Shown one piece after another: positions 9,095 to 18,248 of a stretch of 64,000 nucleotides of DNA. The position numbers and the translations under genes were made by a program. The DNA comes from Prorocentrum cordatum (Eukaryota > Sar > Dinophyceae > Prorocentrales > Prorocentraceae), in contig CAUYUJ010020727.1 in assembly GCA_963575745.1 (NCBI GenBank), positions 225,001 to 289,000 on the forward strand. The letters are read 5' to 3'. The notes beneath the pieces were generated by a model. That model ran no database searches. It was not told the origin of the DNA and saw only the letters and a program-made list of their open reading frames with translations. The stretch's first letter is position 1; each line of letters opens with the position of its first letter.

Positions 9095-9683
9095 TGTTGC
9101 AGGTAATGTCACTCCTCGAATGGGCAAAGAGTGTTACAGCAGAAGCTCCGAGAAAACGAGAGCGATTGAAAACACAACAAACAGAAGCTCCGATCGCGAG
9201 ATGAAAGCCATGTTTGGAATATCGGACAGCGAAAGCGAGTCAGAGCCTTCCATGAGACCTGAAAACAGGGAGGCTGCTTCTAACGACGGTCGCCCGCTTC
9301 ACAATCCGCACTCTGCGGCGGCTGTCAACTTCTCTGACAAAAGAGATGAATGGATGAGACAAGGACAGAATTTGACACGACATCACTATGTTCCGAGACT
9401 TGTCACATTTATGCCGACAATCGGGGATTGTCCAGTCGAGCTTGATAAGCTCGATGATAATCGTCGCACATATGCCGTCAACTCCCAACAAGGTTTGACG
9501 ATAGATCGCATCGATAATTATAGTGATGAAGAAAGCAGATATCATCACCCAGTTGAATATGACTCAGGTGGCGATTCTAGCGACGGTGATTATTGCCATA
9601 GCAAATGGACGGGATACACAGAATTGAAAGTCCGAGAGGATTGCGCCCCGGCCATTCAGTGGACCGGGGAAAGATTTTATTAG
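9033..9683 (+). CDS. Acidic Ser-rich linker before the methyltransferase-like domain
   Basis: 216 residues, frame 3, partly overlapping the RNase H tail. It is hydrophilic and rich in Ser, Glu, Asp and Arg (SDSESESEPSMRPENREAAS) with a region RHHYVPRLVTFMPTIGDCPV. No known domain is recognised. Its C-terminus QWTGERF runs straight into the next domain through a one-base shift at about 9675-9680. It is therefore part of the same polyprotein. Confidence 0.4.
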   Translation: MAASGQAEGLLKTKNAVSSADVAGNVTPRMGKECYSRSSEKTRAIENTTNRSSDREMKAMFGISDSESESEPSMRPENREAASNDGRPLHNPHSAAAVNFSDKRDEWMRQGQNLTRHHYVPRLVTFMPTIGDCPVELDKLDDNRRTYAVNSQQGLTIDRIDNYSDEESRYHHPVEYDSGGDSSDGDYCHSKWTGYTELKVREDCAPAIQWTGERFY

Positions 9684-10549
9684 AGTGCTGTTGCGGCCCC
9701 CAAAGTAGAATAGGAGACCCGAAGAGTTTCGTTGACAACTCATGTAAAGTGATTCGAAACACCGAGGAAGAAGACATGAGGACGGATGAGGGACTCAAAA
9801 TAGCGCTCAACGACATAGCTGCGTTTAAGGGAAAACATATCACGTTGTGGGGCTCCATGCCGTGCGCAGGAGGCTCCCCTTGCCAGTGCGTGAACGAGGC
9901 GCATTATTTCCGCGCCGGAAACCACAGGGCTATGCGCAGACTTCGGAGCATTAGAACTGATTTCCGTTATCTATATTGGAATTTCCGTGAGATTGCCCGT
10001 GCTGTGCACAAAGCGGGGGGCGTTGTATGCATCGAGTGGCCTACCCAATGTAATTATTGGAGAGCCCCTCAGGTAAAGAGTTTTCTTCGAGAGTTGGGAT
10101 TTGCCAAGGCGGCGTTGCACGGGTGCGCGCGCGGATTGAAGGATAGCAAGGGCAATTTCATGAAAAAGCCATGGGCGATAGCCATCACCTCTCCCATTGT
10201 TGCGGAGGGGTTAGAGCGTATATGTGATGGCACGCATGAGCATGTTGAGGCTAGGGGACGAGAGTGTAAGAGCGCTGAAGATTACACCGATGATTTTGCC
10301 AAGCAAGTACATTTTGCCGTCGCCAGCGCCGCAGAGAGAGTTGGGTCGTCTCGTCGTCGTCCAACCTCCTTTCCCAATCCTATATGCGCCGCTGCCGCTT
10401 CGGCTCAACAGCCTGCGCGGGCTGCCCCGCGACCAGCCCCCCGTAGAGGCGAGCGGTTGCCTTGCCGCGACTGCTCGAATCTCGCTTGCCGCGGTTCCCG
10501 CGTGCCGGAGATGCCGACGACTGAACCCATGCCATGCGTCGTCCGCTGA
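9605..10549 (+). CDS. DCM-like DNA methyltransferase-related domain
   Basis: The informative frame begins at about 9670. ILLECCCGPQSRIG (residues 24-37) sits where cytosine-C5 methyltransferases have motif I (SAM binding). ITLWGSMPCAGGSPCQ (79-94) contains Pro-Cys as in motif IV, the catalytic Cys. VCIEWPTQCNYWRAP (141-155) lies at the place of motif VI (usually ENV). CARGLKDSKGNFMKKPWAI follows further on. The order and spacing are DCM-like but the motifs are divergent, so activity is uncertain. C5-methyltransferase domains carried by retrotransposons have been described in dinoflagellates and some algae; the location after RNase H is distinctive here. After residue 250 the sequence is Pro/Arg low complexity. 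The alternative is a capsid/Env-like domain that only mimics these motifs. Confidence 0.5.
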   Translation: MDGIHRIESPRGLRPGHSVDRGKILLECCCGPQSRIGDPKSFVDNSCKVIRNTEEEDMRTDEGLKIALNDIAAFKGKHITLWGSMPCAGGSPCQCVNEAHYFRAGNHRAMRRLRSIRTDFRYLYWNFREIARAVHKAGGVVCIEWPTQCNYWRAPQVKSFLRELGFAKAALHGCARGLKDSKGNFMKKPWAIAITSPIVAEGLERICDGTHEHVEARGRECKSAEDYTDDFAKQVHFAVASAAERVGSSRRRPTSFPNPICAAAASAQQPARAAPRPAPRRGERLPCRDCSNLACRGSRVPEMPTTEPMPCVVR

Positions 10550-11796
10550 GGAAGAAGGCGGACGGACCACTGGGTGATGACGCGATCTCAATCCATTCTG
10601 ACGACATCGTGGATGAATTTGATTCCGACGTTGTTGTTGACAAGGGCAGAGAGGAAGAGGATTACAATAATGCTCTCCTCGCCACAATTCGAAAAGCCTC
10701 AACGCCGGCTCAGCCGAGCGGGACGGCTTGCCCACCGGCTCAGCCAGATGGGACAGGGCATGAACATTTCAGCCCAAATGACATTATATCTGAAAATGAT
10801 GCTGACATGGAAACTGCCCCTCAAAACAATGCTCGCTCAAAGAAAGAGATTGATCCCAATGTAGAAGACGTCGAATCATGGAGAAATAAAGAAGTCTTCA
10901 AGTGCCTCCCTGATAAACTGAGGGAGTGGTCCCGTGCGGGACCCAAAGACGGAACCATCAAAATTGCGCCGCCCAAGGGCCGGGGTTGGCGCTGCACGAT
11001 GTGGAAGAGCGACATATTTTACACGAGAAATGACGCCGTCGTGATTGCATTGAGGGCGGACCTGGAAACAACGTCTCAGACGATATTCCAGCGTTTATAC
11101 TCCCAGATCTCCCAGGACCCGTGGACCGTACATTGGACTATGTTTGAGCGGAAGGACATTTGCCGTTTCGATTGTGCCCCTCCTGACGTCGACGAAATCC
11201 CCGTGGGAGCGTTCCTCCAAACGTACCCTGATGAAAAGACGGAGCAGATTAGTAGGGTGTACACGGAAACCCCGGAAGAGAGCTTTCGTGGTATAATACG
11301 AACGCTAGAGCCGGGAGAGGTGTTTGGTCCCGCCGTCGGCCCAGCCGTTCGGTGCGAGACCCACTGGGGCAGTTGCGTGAGTGTACCGGTGGCGGATCAC
11401 CGGGAAAAAGGCCCCCAAAAGGTCTGGATTGGCATTTGGGGGCCTTCCCCTGGAAAGTCTCCCCACGGCTCAGCCGTTGGGGAAGGGTGGGGAACGATGT
11501 TCGCTTTTCCAGTGGCCAAGGGAAAATGCAGTGTACCCGTGCACGTGGTCGAGGAAGCCCTGACTGCCGCCGCAAGGGCGGCGTGCTTCGAGGACACGCC
11601 CAAGCAGGCAGTGCACTGGAGGAAAAGACAACGCCCCTGGAAGAGGCCACATAATTTTGAGAAATGGCGTGCCGAAGACGGACTCAACCCGGATGCTGAT
11701 GAGGACTCGCCGCAAAAGAAGCAGAAGACTGCAACGGAGGCGCCCGACGACGTGATCGCCGAGGAATGCCAATCAGCAGTCGCCGGCCAATATTAG
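10534..11796 (+). CDS. Unrecognised element protein A, 420 aa
   Basis: Open from 10534 with an ATG but probably a polyprotein piece. The N-terminal 110 residues are acidic and disordered and carry two hairpins (10707-10715, 10737-10745; encoded PAQPSGTACPPAQPDG). Residues 110-330 look globular (GRGWRCTMWKSDIFYTRNDA, then FQRLYSQISQDPWTVHWTMF) and contain two more hairpins (11338-11346, 11467-11475). The end is basic (HWRKRQRPWKRPHNFEKWRA) and could be a nuclear-targeting or nucleic-acid-binding tail. No family is recognised. The hairpins interrupt the globular part at loops such as HGSAVGEG. Confidence 0.45.
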   Translation: MRRPLRKKADGPLGDDAISIHSDDIVDEFDSDVVVDKGREEEDYNNALLATIRKASTPAQPSGTACPPAQPDGTGHEHFSPNDIISENDADMETAPQNNARSKKEIDPNVEDVESWRNKEVFKCLPDKLREWSRAGPKDGTIKIAPPKGRGWRCTMWKSDIFYTRNDAVVIALRADLETTSQTIFQRLYSQISQDPWTVHWTMFERKDICRFDCAPPDVDEIPVGAFLQTYPDEKTEQISRVYTETPEESFRGIIRTLEPGEVFGPAVGPAVRCETHWGSCVSVPVADHREKGPQKVWIGIWGPSPGKSPHGSAVGEGWGTMFAFPVAKGKCSVPVHVVEEALTAAARAACFEDTPKQAVHWRKRQRPWKRPHNFEKWRAEDGLNPDADEDSPQKKQKTATEAPDDVIAEECQSAVAGQY

Positions 11797-11810
11797 CCAT
11801 CATTGGATGA

Positions 11811-13283
11811 CCATGGGACTGGAAACAGGCGGCCGGCGGGACACCTGCCGGCCAACCTCCCAACATTGAGAATCCTCTTGGCTTAGCCAGTGGAGGCAAT
11901 GGTGGCGCCCCCCCTCACGGCTCAGCCGGCGATGATGGGGATCAACCACCATCTGGCGGGTTCCCCTCACGTGACGACCCCCCCTCAGGGGGAGGAGGAG
12001 GAGGTGGGCCGCCGGACTCGGGGCCCGCAGCGTCAGAACCCGAGCCCGAAGACAAACCTTGCATCGGTCGCGGCCCGTGGAACGTCCTTGAGCATCTTCG
12101 TATGAAAGGGGGCTTTGGGCGTGTTCCGCCCCCCCGGGATGAACGGCGAGTAATAATGGACGAAATCCTGGACCTTTATATGGCAGTCACGGACCCAAAA
12201 TTGAGATTCTGGTCAGGTAACCTGGATTTCGCAGAGAAATGTCAGGCGATTACAAAGATCGCCGAGGTTCGTGGTCACTCGTGGATTCCATTCACCAGAG
12301 AAGACCTCGCCACTATGTCGTCCACGGGGAAATCTGTGACGGACTACTTCCGGCCTCTGACCCAGATGAAGAATGGGTGTTATCGTAGTTGGTCATGTTC
12401 CGTACATGTCGTGTCTGACTCCGCAATTTCGTTCAAGGACGCATCAGGGGCGCCTAAGCCGAGCCTTATGCCTGAATATCACTTGCGAAATTCGGTATCT
12501 GGAAGCGCACAGTCGGCTAAGAGTGGAGCACTACTCGGCGGTATTGCCGCCGACTCCGCGAGTTTTCAGCGGGGCAAACAATGGTATTATGATGAAGGGA
12601 CCCACGCCCCAATTCGCTTCACTTTCTGGAATCTCAACGACATTGTTGACCAATCGGGCACATTGAACGGAGTAGGCAGTGGAGTCAGAAGAACTGAGAA
12701 CCCGTTTACTTTCGCAGGGAGCCTCAGGCAGAGGATAAAGGACGCCGTGGATTTGATCGACGACATAATGAAACGGTCCCAACAGGGGACTATTGACACA
12801 ATGTATGTCGGCGGGGACTCGACGCGCTGGCAAATAGGTGAGGGCGGCGTTGGCCCGATGTGGGACGATGTTGCCACTATGGTCCGAGTTAGAATGAACC
12901 GTCGGATTGAACACTTTAAAACGATAGGATTGTTCCCCAGAGTAATGATCCTCGACGGTGTCAGCCTATACCGCCAGCTTAGGCACCGCAATGAGGATGC
13001 TTTCCATTTCTGTGCTTCCCATGATGACTATCAAGTGTTTGACGGGGGAAAATCCCGAAAGGTCCTTGCCGCGGAATTGTGTATCGAATACATGGTTAAA
13101 TCGGCCAAACTGGCTGTGCTATTTTTTTGTCAGCCTGCCCGCGGCTCAGCCGTCGGGGAAGGCCGCATAACCTGTCCGGTGAGGGGGGACAAGTACGCCC
13201 AACTGGAGGCGAAGTCCAAGATCTTATCATGTATTGGCAGGGCGCTTCCCTGTCGTTTCGAATGGAACTGGGGGCAGTGCTAG
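11811..13283 (+). CDS. Unrecognised element protein B, possible SGNH-like fold
   Basis: Frame 3 is open from 11811 (first internal ATG used by a naive call: 12102). The first 95 residues are a Gly/Pro linker holding hairpins at 11880-11888 and 11919-11927 and a different GC hairpin at about 11832-11848 encoding GGTPAGQP. Residues from 12102 look globular (DLYMAVTDPKLRFWSGNLDF; RIKDAVDLIDDIMKRSQQGT). TMYVGGDSTRW near 12800 followed by VMILDGVSLYRQL and EDAFHF could be the GDS and DxxH blocks of an SGNH hydrolase. This is weak and speculative: the order fits but the spacing has not been checked. A hairpin at 13143-13151 encodes ARGSAVGEG. Confidence 0.4.
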   Translation, partial: PWDWKQAAGGTPAGQPPNIENPLGLASGGNGGAPPHGSAGDDGDQPPSGGFPSRDDPPSGGGGGGGPPDSGPAASEPEPEDKPCIGRGPWNVLEHLRMKGGFGRVPPPRDERRVIMDEILDLYMAVTDPKLRFWSGNLDFAEKCQAITKIAEVRGHSWIPFTREDLATMSSTGKSVTDYFRPLTQMKNGCYRSWSCSVHVVSDSAISFKDASGAPKPSLMPEYHLRNSVSGSAQSAKSGALLGGIAADSASFQRGKQWYYDEGTHAPIRFTFWNLNDIVDQSGTLNGVGSGVRRTENPFTFAGSLRQRIKDAVDLIDDIMKRSQQGTIDTMYVGGDSTRWQIGEGGVGPMWDDVATMVRVRMNRRIEHFKTIGLFPRVMILDGVSLYRQLRHRNEDAFHFCASHDDYQVFDGGKSRKVLAAELCIEYMVKSAKLAVLFFCQPARGSAVGEGRITCPVRGDKYAQLEAKSKILSCIGRALPCRFEWNWGQC

Positions 13284-13363
13284 ATATTCGTTCTATTCAG
13301 ATGAATTTAAAGACTTGAGGTGTCTATGAGGACTTCTTCCCATGGAAAGATGATGCTTACTTT

Positions 13364-13849
13364 TTGCCCCGAGGAGAAGTCTTCTGTCCTGGAATGCCAC
13401 CGAGGGGGGAGACCCAGAGACCAGCAACCGAGGGAGTCCAGAATGATGAGCCAATGCGTGCCGCACTCAAGGAACTCAACAAAGCAGCGCCAACGGCGAT
13501 GCCGAGCGGCTTGGCCGTTGCGGCGAGCAGTGCAACGCCGGGTGACATTGCGGTCCCTGTATATACTAAAGTTTTGACCGGCCAGCCCGGCATTGTTGCC
13601 GCAACTGACAAGGCCAAACCCGTCGGCTCAGCCGGAACGGGCTCTGGTTCTAGCGCAATGACGGCTCAGTCGCTGCGCGCTCCTCCGTTGGCTGCTGCGA
13701 CCAATATCAAGGATATCGACCCCCCCGGGGAAACAGCTGAAAGGACCATTCGTGAGAACTGCCCCGAGGGTAGGTTGTCTTTGATTAGTAAGAGGCAAAA
13801 GAGCAAGTTTCCAAGGAGGCCGAAAGAAGGGTGCCCTGGAGAGGAATAA
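13364..13849 (+). CDS. Ala/Pro-rich linker C of the element
   Basis: Frame 2. Low-complexity, Ala, Pro, Ser and Gly rich, with three hairpins of the GGCT-AGCC family (13508-13516, 13625-13633, 13663-13671). The end is basic (SKRQKSKFPRRPKE). A TAA at 13847-13849 is followed in the same frame by the next entry, so the two are one segment. No domain recognised. Confidence 0.35.
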   Translation: MPRGEVFCPGMPPRGETQRPATEGVQNDEPMRAALKELNKAAPTAMPSGLAVAASSATPGDIAVPVYTKVLTGQPGIVAATDKAKPVGSAGTGSGSSAMTAQSLRAPPLAAATNIKDIDPPGETAERTIRENCPEGRLSLISKRQKSKFPRRPKEGCPGEE

Positions 13850-13852
13850 TGT

Positions 13853-14500
13853 TTGTGGCCGACCCATAAGGAGTATCAGCAGATAAAGAATCTGCCGATG
13901 AAAGATGCAAAGACGGGTGAGGTCGCTCGTCATAACGTCCTCTGCCCATTCGCGGTCGCCAGCGGCAAACTTCACCGGGGCATGATGCCGTCCAATGCAT
14001 GCCCAGGCGAAGAGGGGCGAGCTGCTGAGGTCGCTGAGGGAAGAGATCCACCTCACAGCTCGGAACGGAAAACGATGCTAAGAGATGCGAGTAGCCCAGT
14101 GTGGCTTGCCCACCAGATGCTCCAGCCAACGACGAGAGTTCCACCGATGACCAAGAACTATCTAGTGCCGAACTGGGCTTGCTTCTTCAGGTTCAAAGCG
14201 GACAGGTCGATACGAACGCTGAATGCCACCGTGGCCGATCGCTCGAATTGGGCAGATTTGAGGTTGACATCCCACGAAGTGGGCAAAGCCCACTGCGTCG
14301 AATTAGCGTTGCTTTTCCTCCTGACAAAAGCTTGCGGAGGTCTCGGACCCATCCACCAGCTGGACGAAGCAGTCGCATGGTACGTCAGTGTCAACACTTC
14401 ATGCTGTTTTGGAGGGACATCAATTGCTTCCGTCAAAACCTCAATGCGGCGGAAGCGTGAAGACACATGTGGTTGGGGTGTACTCGTTCCCATGTACTGA
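13853..14500 (+). CDS. Element protein D, leads into ART-like domain
   Basis: Frame 2, in phase with the previous segment. It contains MKDAKTGEVARHNVLCPFAV and later NWACFFRFKADRSIRTLNATVADRSN and KAHCVELALLFLLTKACGGL, which look globular. Near the end, CCFGGTSIASVKTSM (14402 onward) resembles the 'HGTS' start of an ADP-ribosyltransferase-like domain with His replaced by Gly. The rest of that candidate domain continues in frame 3 (next entry). The intact domain would therefore cross a frameshift near 14430-14460. Confidence 0.4.
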   Translation: MWPTHKEYQQIKNLPMKDAKTGEVARHNVLCPFAVASGKLHRGMMPSNACPGEEGRAAEVAEGRDPPHSSERKTMLRDASSPVWLAHQMLQPTTRVPPMTKNYLVPNWACFFRFKADRSIRTLNATVADRSNWADLRLTSHEVGKAHCVELALLFLLTKACGGLGPIHQLDEAVAWYVSVNTSCCFGGTSIASVKTSMRRKREDTCGWGVLVPMY

Positions 14501-15060
14501 CAATCCCAGCACTCACACCACCTACTCCATTGCGGAGGAGACCTTTGGAGATGGCATTTGGGTTGCGGCCGAGATTGTCTACTATGCCAAGACGACCAAC
14601 TCCATTAGAGGATCACCGACCATTGTGAGCAATCCAGAGACTGACGTTTAATCTGAGTTGAGACTCTATCATTGGACTGCAGCAGCCGTGCGGGTTACTC
14701 AAGCATGGGCGCATTTGCTGCATATTGCCAGAGATAAAGGATGGAACCTGGAGGTGGACTTTGAGTTTGAAAGGTACCGAGCCCCAGAACGGACCGAGCG
14801 CACGGATAAAGCCCGCGATGCTCAAAAGGCTTGGGTCCCTGGCTTGACTTCCTTCGAATGGCAAAAGGGGGCGCGCCCCTATTTGAGGGGAGAAGGCGAA
14901 ACAGACGAAGAAAAGTATGATGATATTTGGCCGTGGCTCCAAGACGAAGGAGTCAGGCTGACCAAGATTCACCCCGTACATAGGGGCGAGGCCTCGCATA
15001 GATCAGTTCAGTTGGTCGAGCAGAATGCAAAAGAGAGAGAGAGGGGGCAGCTGAAGGGGG
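14388..15060 (+). CDS. Candidate ADP-ribosyltransferase-like domain and tail
   Basis: Frame 3. HVVGVYSFPCTDN (GVY at 14476) and TYSIAEETFGDGIWVAAEIV (FGDG at 14544-14555) match the pattern GVYxxP...YxxxxxxFGDG, which I associate with an ART-like domain in dinoflagellate transposon proteins; this is from memory and not a database result. The upstream HGTS-like motif lies in frame 2. After TAA 14649-14651 the frame continues (LRLYHWTAAAVRVTQAWAHL; DDIWPWLQDEGVRLTKIHPV). Catalytic Glu cannot be assigned. The domain lacks the usual His, so it may be inactive. Confidence 0.35.
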
Positions 15061-15901
15061 CGAGAAGGAGCTGCCGGCGGCTAGGCCGCCTGGCATTCCG
15101 TTTTCAATGGATAAGGGTTTCCCTGATCTTGGAAGGGCGCCTGCGAAGCCCGAGAGGGCCTACAAGGCACCGCCCCCGAGGGCTGCTAGTCGGCCCCCTG
15201 TTCCTCCTCCTCCTGGTGGGCCGAAAGAGATTCCTGCCGAGAAGGCCCCGCCAGCGATTCGTACTCCATCGAGTCCTCCGGAACAACGGCCGAATGTTAC
15301 TAGGCAGACGCATGCTCCACCTGCGAAAGAGGTTTCTACCAGGAAGGCTCCTCCCCCGAGGACCGATCCCAGGCCGAAGAGCTGAGGTCAATCGCCAGCG
15401 AAGATGCCTCGGCATGATGGAGATCCCGCTACTTCTATGACTGCCCAGCCACCGGCTAAGTCGAGTGGCTCAGATGCAGTTGGTAGCAGACCTTGGAGGC
15501 CGAGCGTTCCTGATCCTCCGTCAGAATTAAATGTATTCGCCGGGGCCAACGTTTCTGGCCCCTCGTCTGTTACTCGGAGCCCACAGACAAATGAGCTTCG
15601 CTCTAAGCAAGCTTCCAAGCAGGCACCCAGTTGGACCAGGCGCTGGGACGACCCGCCTCGTGGCGATGGCGGTCCCGCGGGCGAACGATCCCGGTCTGCG
15701 CATGCCACACCTACAGAGGCGAAGGCTGCCTCTGATGATGCTGATGTTCCTGAAAGAGATGGAGACGATGATGCACCGAACATGCGCGACGTTGGCCCCG
15801 CGGCTCAGTCGGGCGGGGGTCATTCATCCCAGCGTTCGCCTGACTTGGAAGGAGATGATGATTTTACGACCATCATAATGACAATCAAAGATGTCTCGTA
15901 A
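15050..15901 (+). CDS. Pro-rich disordered segment E
   Basis: Frame 2, entered by a shift in the GA-rich run at about 15030-15050. The translation ELPAARPPGIPFSMDKGF leads into a Pro/Ala/Arg-rich stretch (APPPRAASRPPVPPPPGGPK). TGA at 15383-15385 and TAA at 15899-15901 interrupt, but the same frame continues across both. Variant hairpins at 15079-15087, 15454-15462 and 15802-15810. Likely a linker in the polyprotein; no domain. Confidence 0.35.
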
Positions 15902-16129
15902 ATGCATTTTGAATATCAGAAATCCAGTTCAGTGTTGAGAAATGAAAAAGACTTCTTTTACCACTTGCGAGGGCAACAATCGAGAGCAGATGACGCACAG
16001 GACAACACTGCTCTGATGAAAAAGGTCAGAGTTGCTGCTGCATCATACATCAAGGCAGCAAAAAGCATTTACGAAATTAGTGTACCAGACGAGCTGGAGG
16101 AGCTTAACACATTCCCCCGCGTGGAATGA
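15902..16129 (+). CDS. Small helical segment F
   Basis: Frame 2, directly after the TAA at 15901 and in phase with the preceding linker. Helical and charged (MHFEYQKSSSVLRNEKDFFY; VRVAAASYIKAAKSIYEISV). The frame is lost in the C5 run at 16114-16118; the frame-3 segment that follows begins WNDFANAIVEQIWKVGMHF. Confidence 0.4.
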   Translation: MHFEYQKSSSVLRNEKDFFYHLRGQQSRADDAQDNTALMKKVRVAAASYIKAAKSIYEISVPDELEELNTFPRVE

Positions 16130-16934
16130 CTTTGCCAATGCTATCGTCGAACAAATTTGGAAGGTGGGCATGCATTTTGTGCGCACTCCGATGATAGCGG
16201 ACGGACCTCGATTGTCAAGACGTAAAAAGGCAGAAGGTTCTGGGAGTATGGTCAGAGTGCCTACTCCTCCTGCCCCTCCGTCCGGCTCAGCCGGAGCGGA
16301 ACAAGAGAGCCGCCGTGATGCGCAAGATGAGCAATCGAGTCCGACACAAGTGCCGTCGGACGAAGGAGCATCACATGTTAACGATGATGGGACAAAACAC
16401 GTTCCTAAAGGCCGAGCTCCGTCGCCACCGGGGGCCTCAGGCCACCCGGAAGTACAAGAAATGGACGTAGAATCGGAGGACTCCTGTTCAAAGTATCCGC
16501 ACGAGAAAGATCCTCAATTTCTGGAGTCAATGGATGACGAAACTTTTCCACGTGGACCGGCATCTACGAATGTGTTCCGAAGATTGTGCCTTCCGCCTAC
16601 TCCAGATGAAAGGCAGGGGCGGCCGCAGTACAGGGACCCTTACGATGGGGGCCGAGATGTAACGGTGGGGCATGCTGCTGACTTTAAAGAGAAACGATTG
16701 TATGTGACAACGGATGAACGCCATCGCATACTTCAGGCTACGCCTGGGCATCTAAAGCAGATGCTCCAGGACGCCCATATTACGGGCCCTGTGCCACCTG
16801 ACGTCGAAGCCATCCGTGAACAATCGGGAATTACGCTTGAATGCATGGCAGAATTTGTGGGAGATCCAATCTTCGCATATTGGCAGGTCTCAATCAAGAC
16901 GACGGATCTTTCGCGTGTGCAAGGGATTATATGA
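16120..16934 (+). CDS. Unrecognised element protein G
   Basis: Frame 3 (an ATG at 16032 lies in the overlapping shadow region; the coding-like part starts about 16120). A short globular start (FANAIVEQIWKVGMHFVRTP) is followed by an acidic disordered region with a hairpin at 16284-16292 encoding SGSAGAEQ, and then by a globular C-terminus (VTTDERHRILQATPGHLKQM; ECMAEFVGDPIFAYWQVSIK). It breaks near 16905-16930 and resumes in frame 2 as MRAEFHSDDCPDGFSPGAYA. No family recognised. Confidence 0.4.
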
Positions 16935-17197
16935 GAGCCGAATTTCATTCCGATGACTGTCCTGATGGATTTTCTCCAGGCGCCTATGCGTGCTTGCGGC
17001 CACTTATACTTGGAGAAGATGACGGTGAAAACCCGGCTGCCTTAGGCAGTTCGGACACCTGGAGTGGCCTGAGTTTCCGAGCGGATGATTTGGCCAAAAT
17101 AACAGGCCAATGTGCTGTATACATCGCGAGGCACTGTTCGGACTATGCTAGTTGTCAGGAGGCTGTGTCTATTTTGGGGACCTGGTGCAGAAGTTAA
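16920..17197 (+). CDS. Continuation of protein G
   Basis: Frame 2, about 90 residues including LRPLILGEDDGENPAALGSS and FRADDLAKITGQCAVYIARH. It joins the previous segment upstream and the frame-3 protein H downstream through one-base shifts. The three look like one globular protein broken into frames. Function unknown. Confidence 0.35.
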
Positions 17198-18248
17198 AGA
17201 TGACGGTTTTACTTTCCAATCGTACGCCTTGGCTGCACACAGCTTAGCTGTGTTGCTGGCAGGGACAATCGATGTTCTGGGGATTTCCCCCAAAGACAGC
17301 CCCAAGATTGCTGGAACACTAATCCACGCTCTGTGGGACAAACACAATAAAATATCTCTACAAGAGATCAATGGAAGAGAAATGCCCATGCCGATATTCT
17401 ATCGGGCATGTCAGGGACATTCAACGTTTACCGCTTCGATTGAAAGAATGTATGTCCCGTGCGACCCTGGCCAAGTCAGGAGTCACGGATCTCTTCTACA
17501 TATTACGAGCCTACAGGCATTGTTGGAATCTACGAGTGGACATGTTTGCTTTCCAAAGGGCAACTCTGGGCTGTGTCATGCCGCAGATTACGATTTATTG
17601 CGTTTGCTTCGGGCACGCAACTGCCCAACTATGCCTGACCCCTCGGATTTTCCTCCGTGGCTAAGCCAAAGGAGATATGGACAAGCGCCCACCATAAAAA
17701 CCGTAGCATCTATGGGCAACCAAGCTCGGAATGGGGAGCCGCCAAAGGTGGGTACCTTGAACGTGGAAGACATACGCCACCTCTGGCCATGCCTCCCCAA
17801 CCTCAAGCATCATGAACAATGGGATATTATCATTGTTTTCACCGGCAGAGTACTCACCCGCTTCTCGTACAGCGTATGCCCAGACGGGGCATTGGTGTCC
17901 CGGGAGGTACCGAGATTCACAGACATCGACAAAGCCGTCTCACTCGTGAGGCAGATGAATCAGATGCGCTGGACGGTACTCTTTGACCGCGAATTATCTT
18001 CGCACGAGGTCATCTTCGACAACGCGTCGATTATTGCTTGGGTTAATACAGACGAGAGACTGATTATTAGTTGGGACCACGAACCAAGATTGGAAACCTC
18101 GATTCAAGATCGAATTATATTTATCCCGTGGGATGACGATGGGAGATTCCTTTGCTTCCGTTACCACTGGGTGAGGACGGGTTTTGCCAACTGTCCCGTC
18201 TGTAATTGCCCAATCCGATATAAATATAGGTCTCCCATGATTACATGA
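17112..18248 (+). CDS. Unrecognised element protein H, 378 aa
   Basis: Frame 3. The coding-like part starts at about 17180 (GPGAEVKDDGFTFQSYALAA). It is mixed in composition, without repeats, with motifs such as ALWDKHNKISLQEINGREMP and HEQWDIIIVFTGRVLTRFSY. A C-terminal CPVCNCPIRYKY at 18200 could bind metal. One hairpin at 17659-17667 has a TAA in one frame but is read as WLSQR here. No family recognised. Its stop overlaps the ATG of the next frame. Confidence 0.45.
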   Translation: MLYTSRGTVRTMLVVRRLCLFWGPGAEVKDDGFTFQSYALAAHSLAVLLAGTIDVLGISPKDSPKIAGTLIHALWDKHNKISLQEINGREMPMPIFYRACQGHSTFTASIERMYVPCDPGQVRSHGSLLHITSLQALLESTSGHVCFPKGNSGLCHAADYDLLRLLRARNCPTMPDPSDFPPWLSQRRYGQAPTIKTVASMGNQARNGEPPKVGTLNVEDIRHLWPCLPNLKHHEQWDIIIVFTGRVLTRFSYSVCPDGALVSREVPRFTDIDKAVSLVRQMNQMRWTVLFDRELSSHEVIFDNASIIAWVNTDERLIISWDHEPRLETSIQDRIIFIPWDDDGRFLCFRYHWVRTGFANCPVCNCPIRYKYRSPMIT

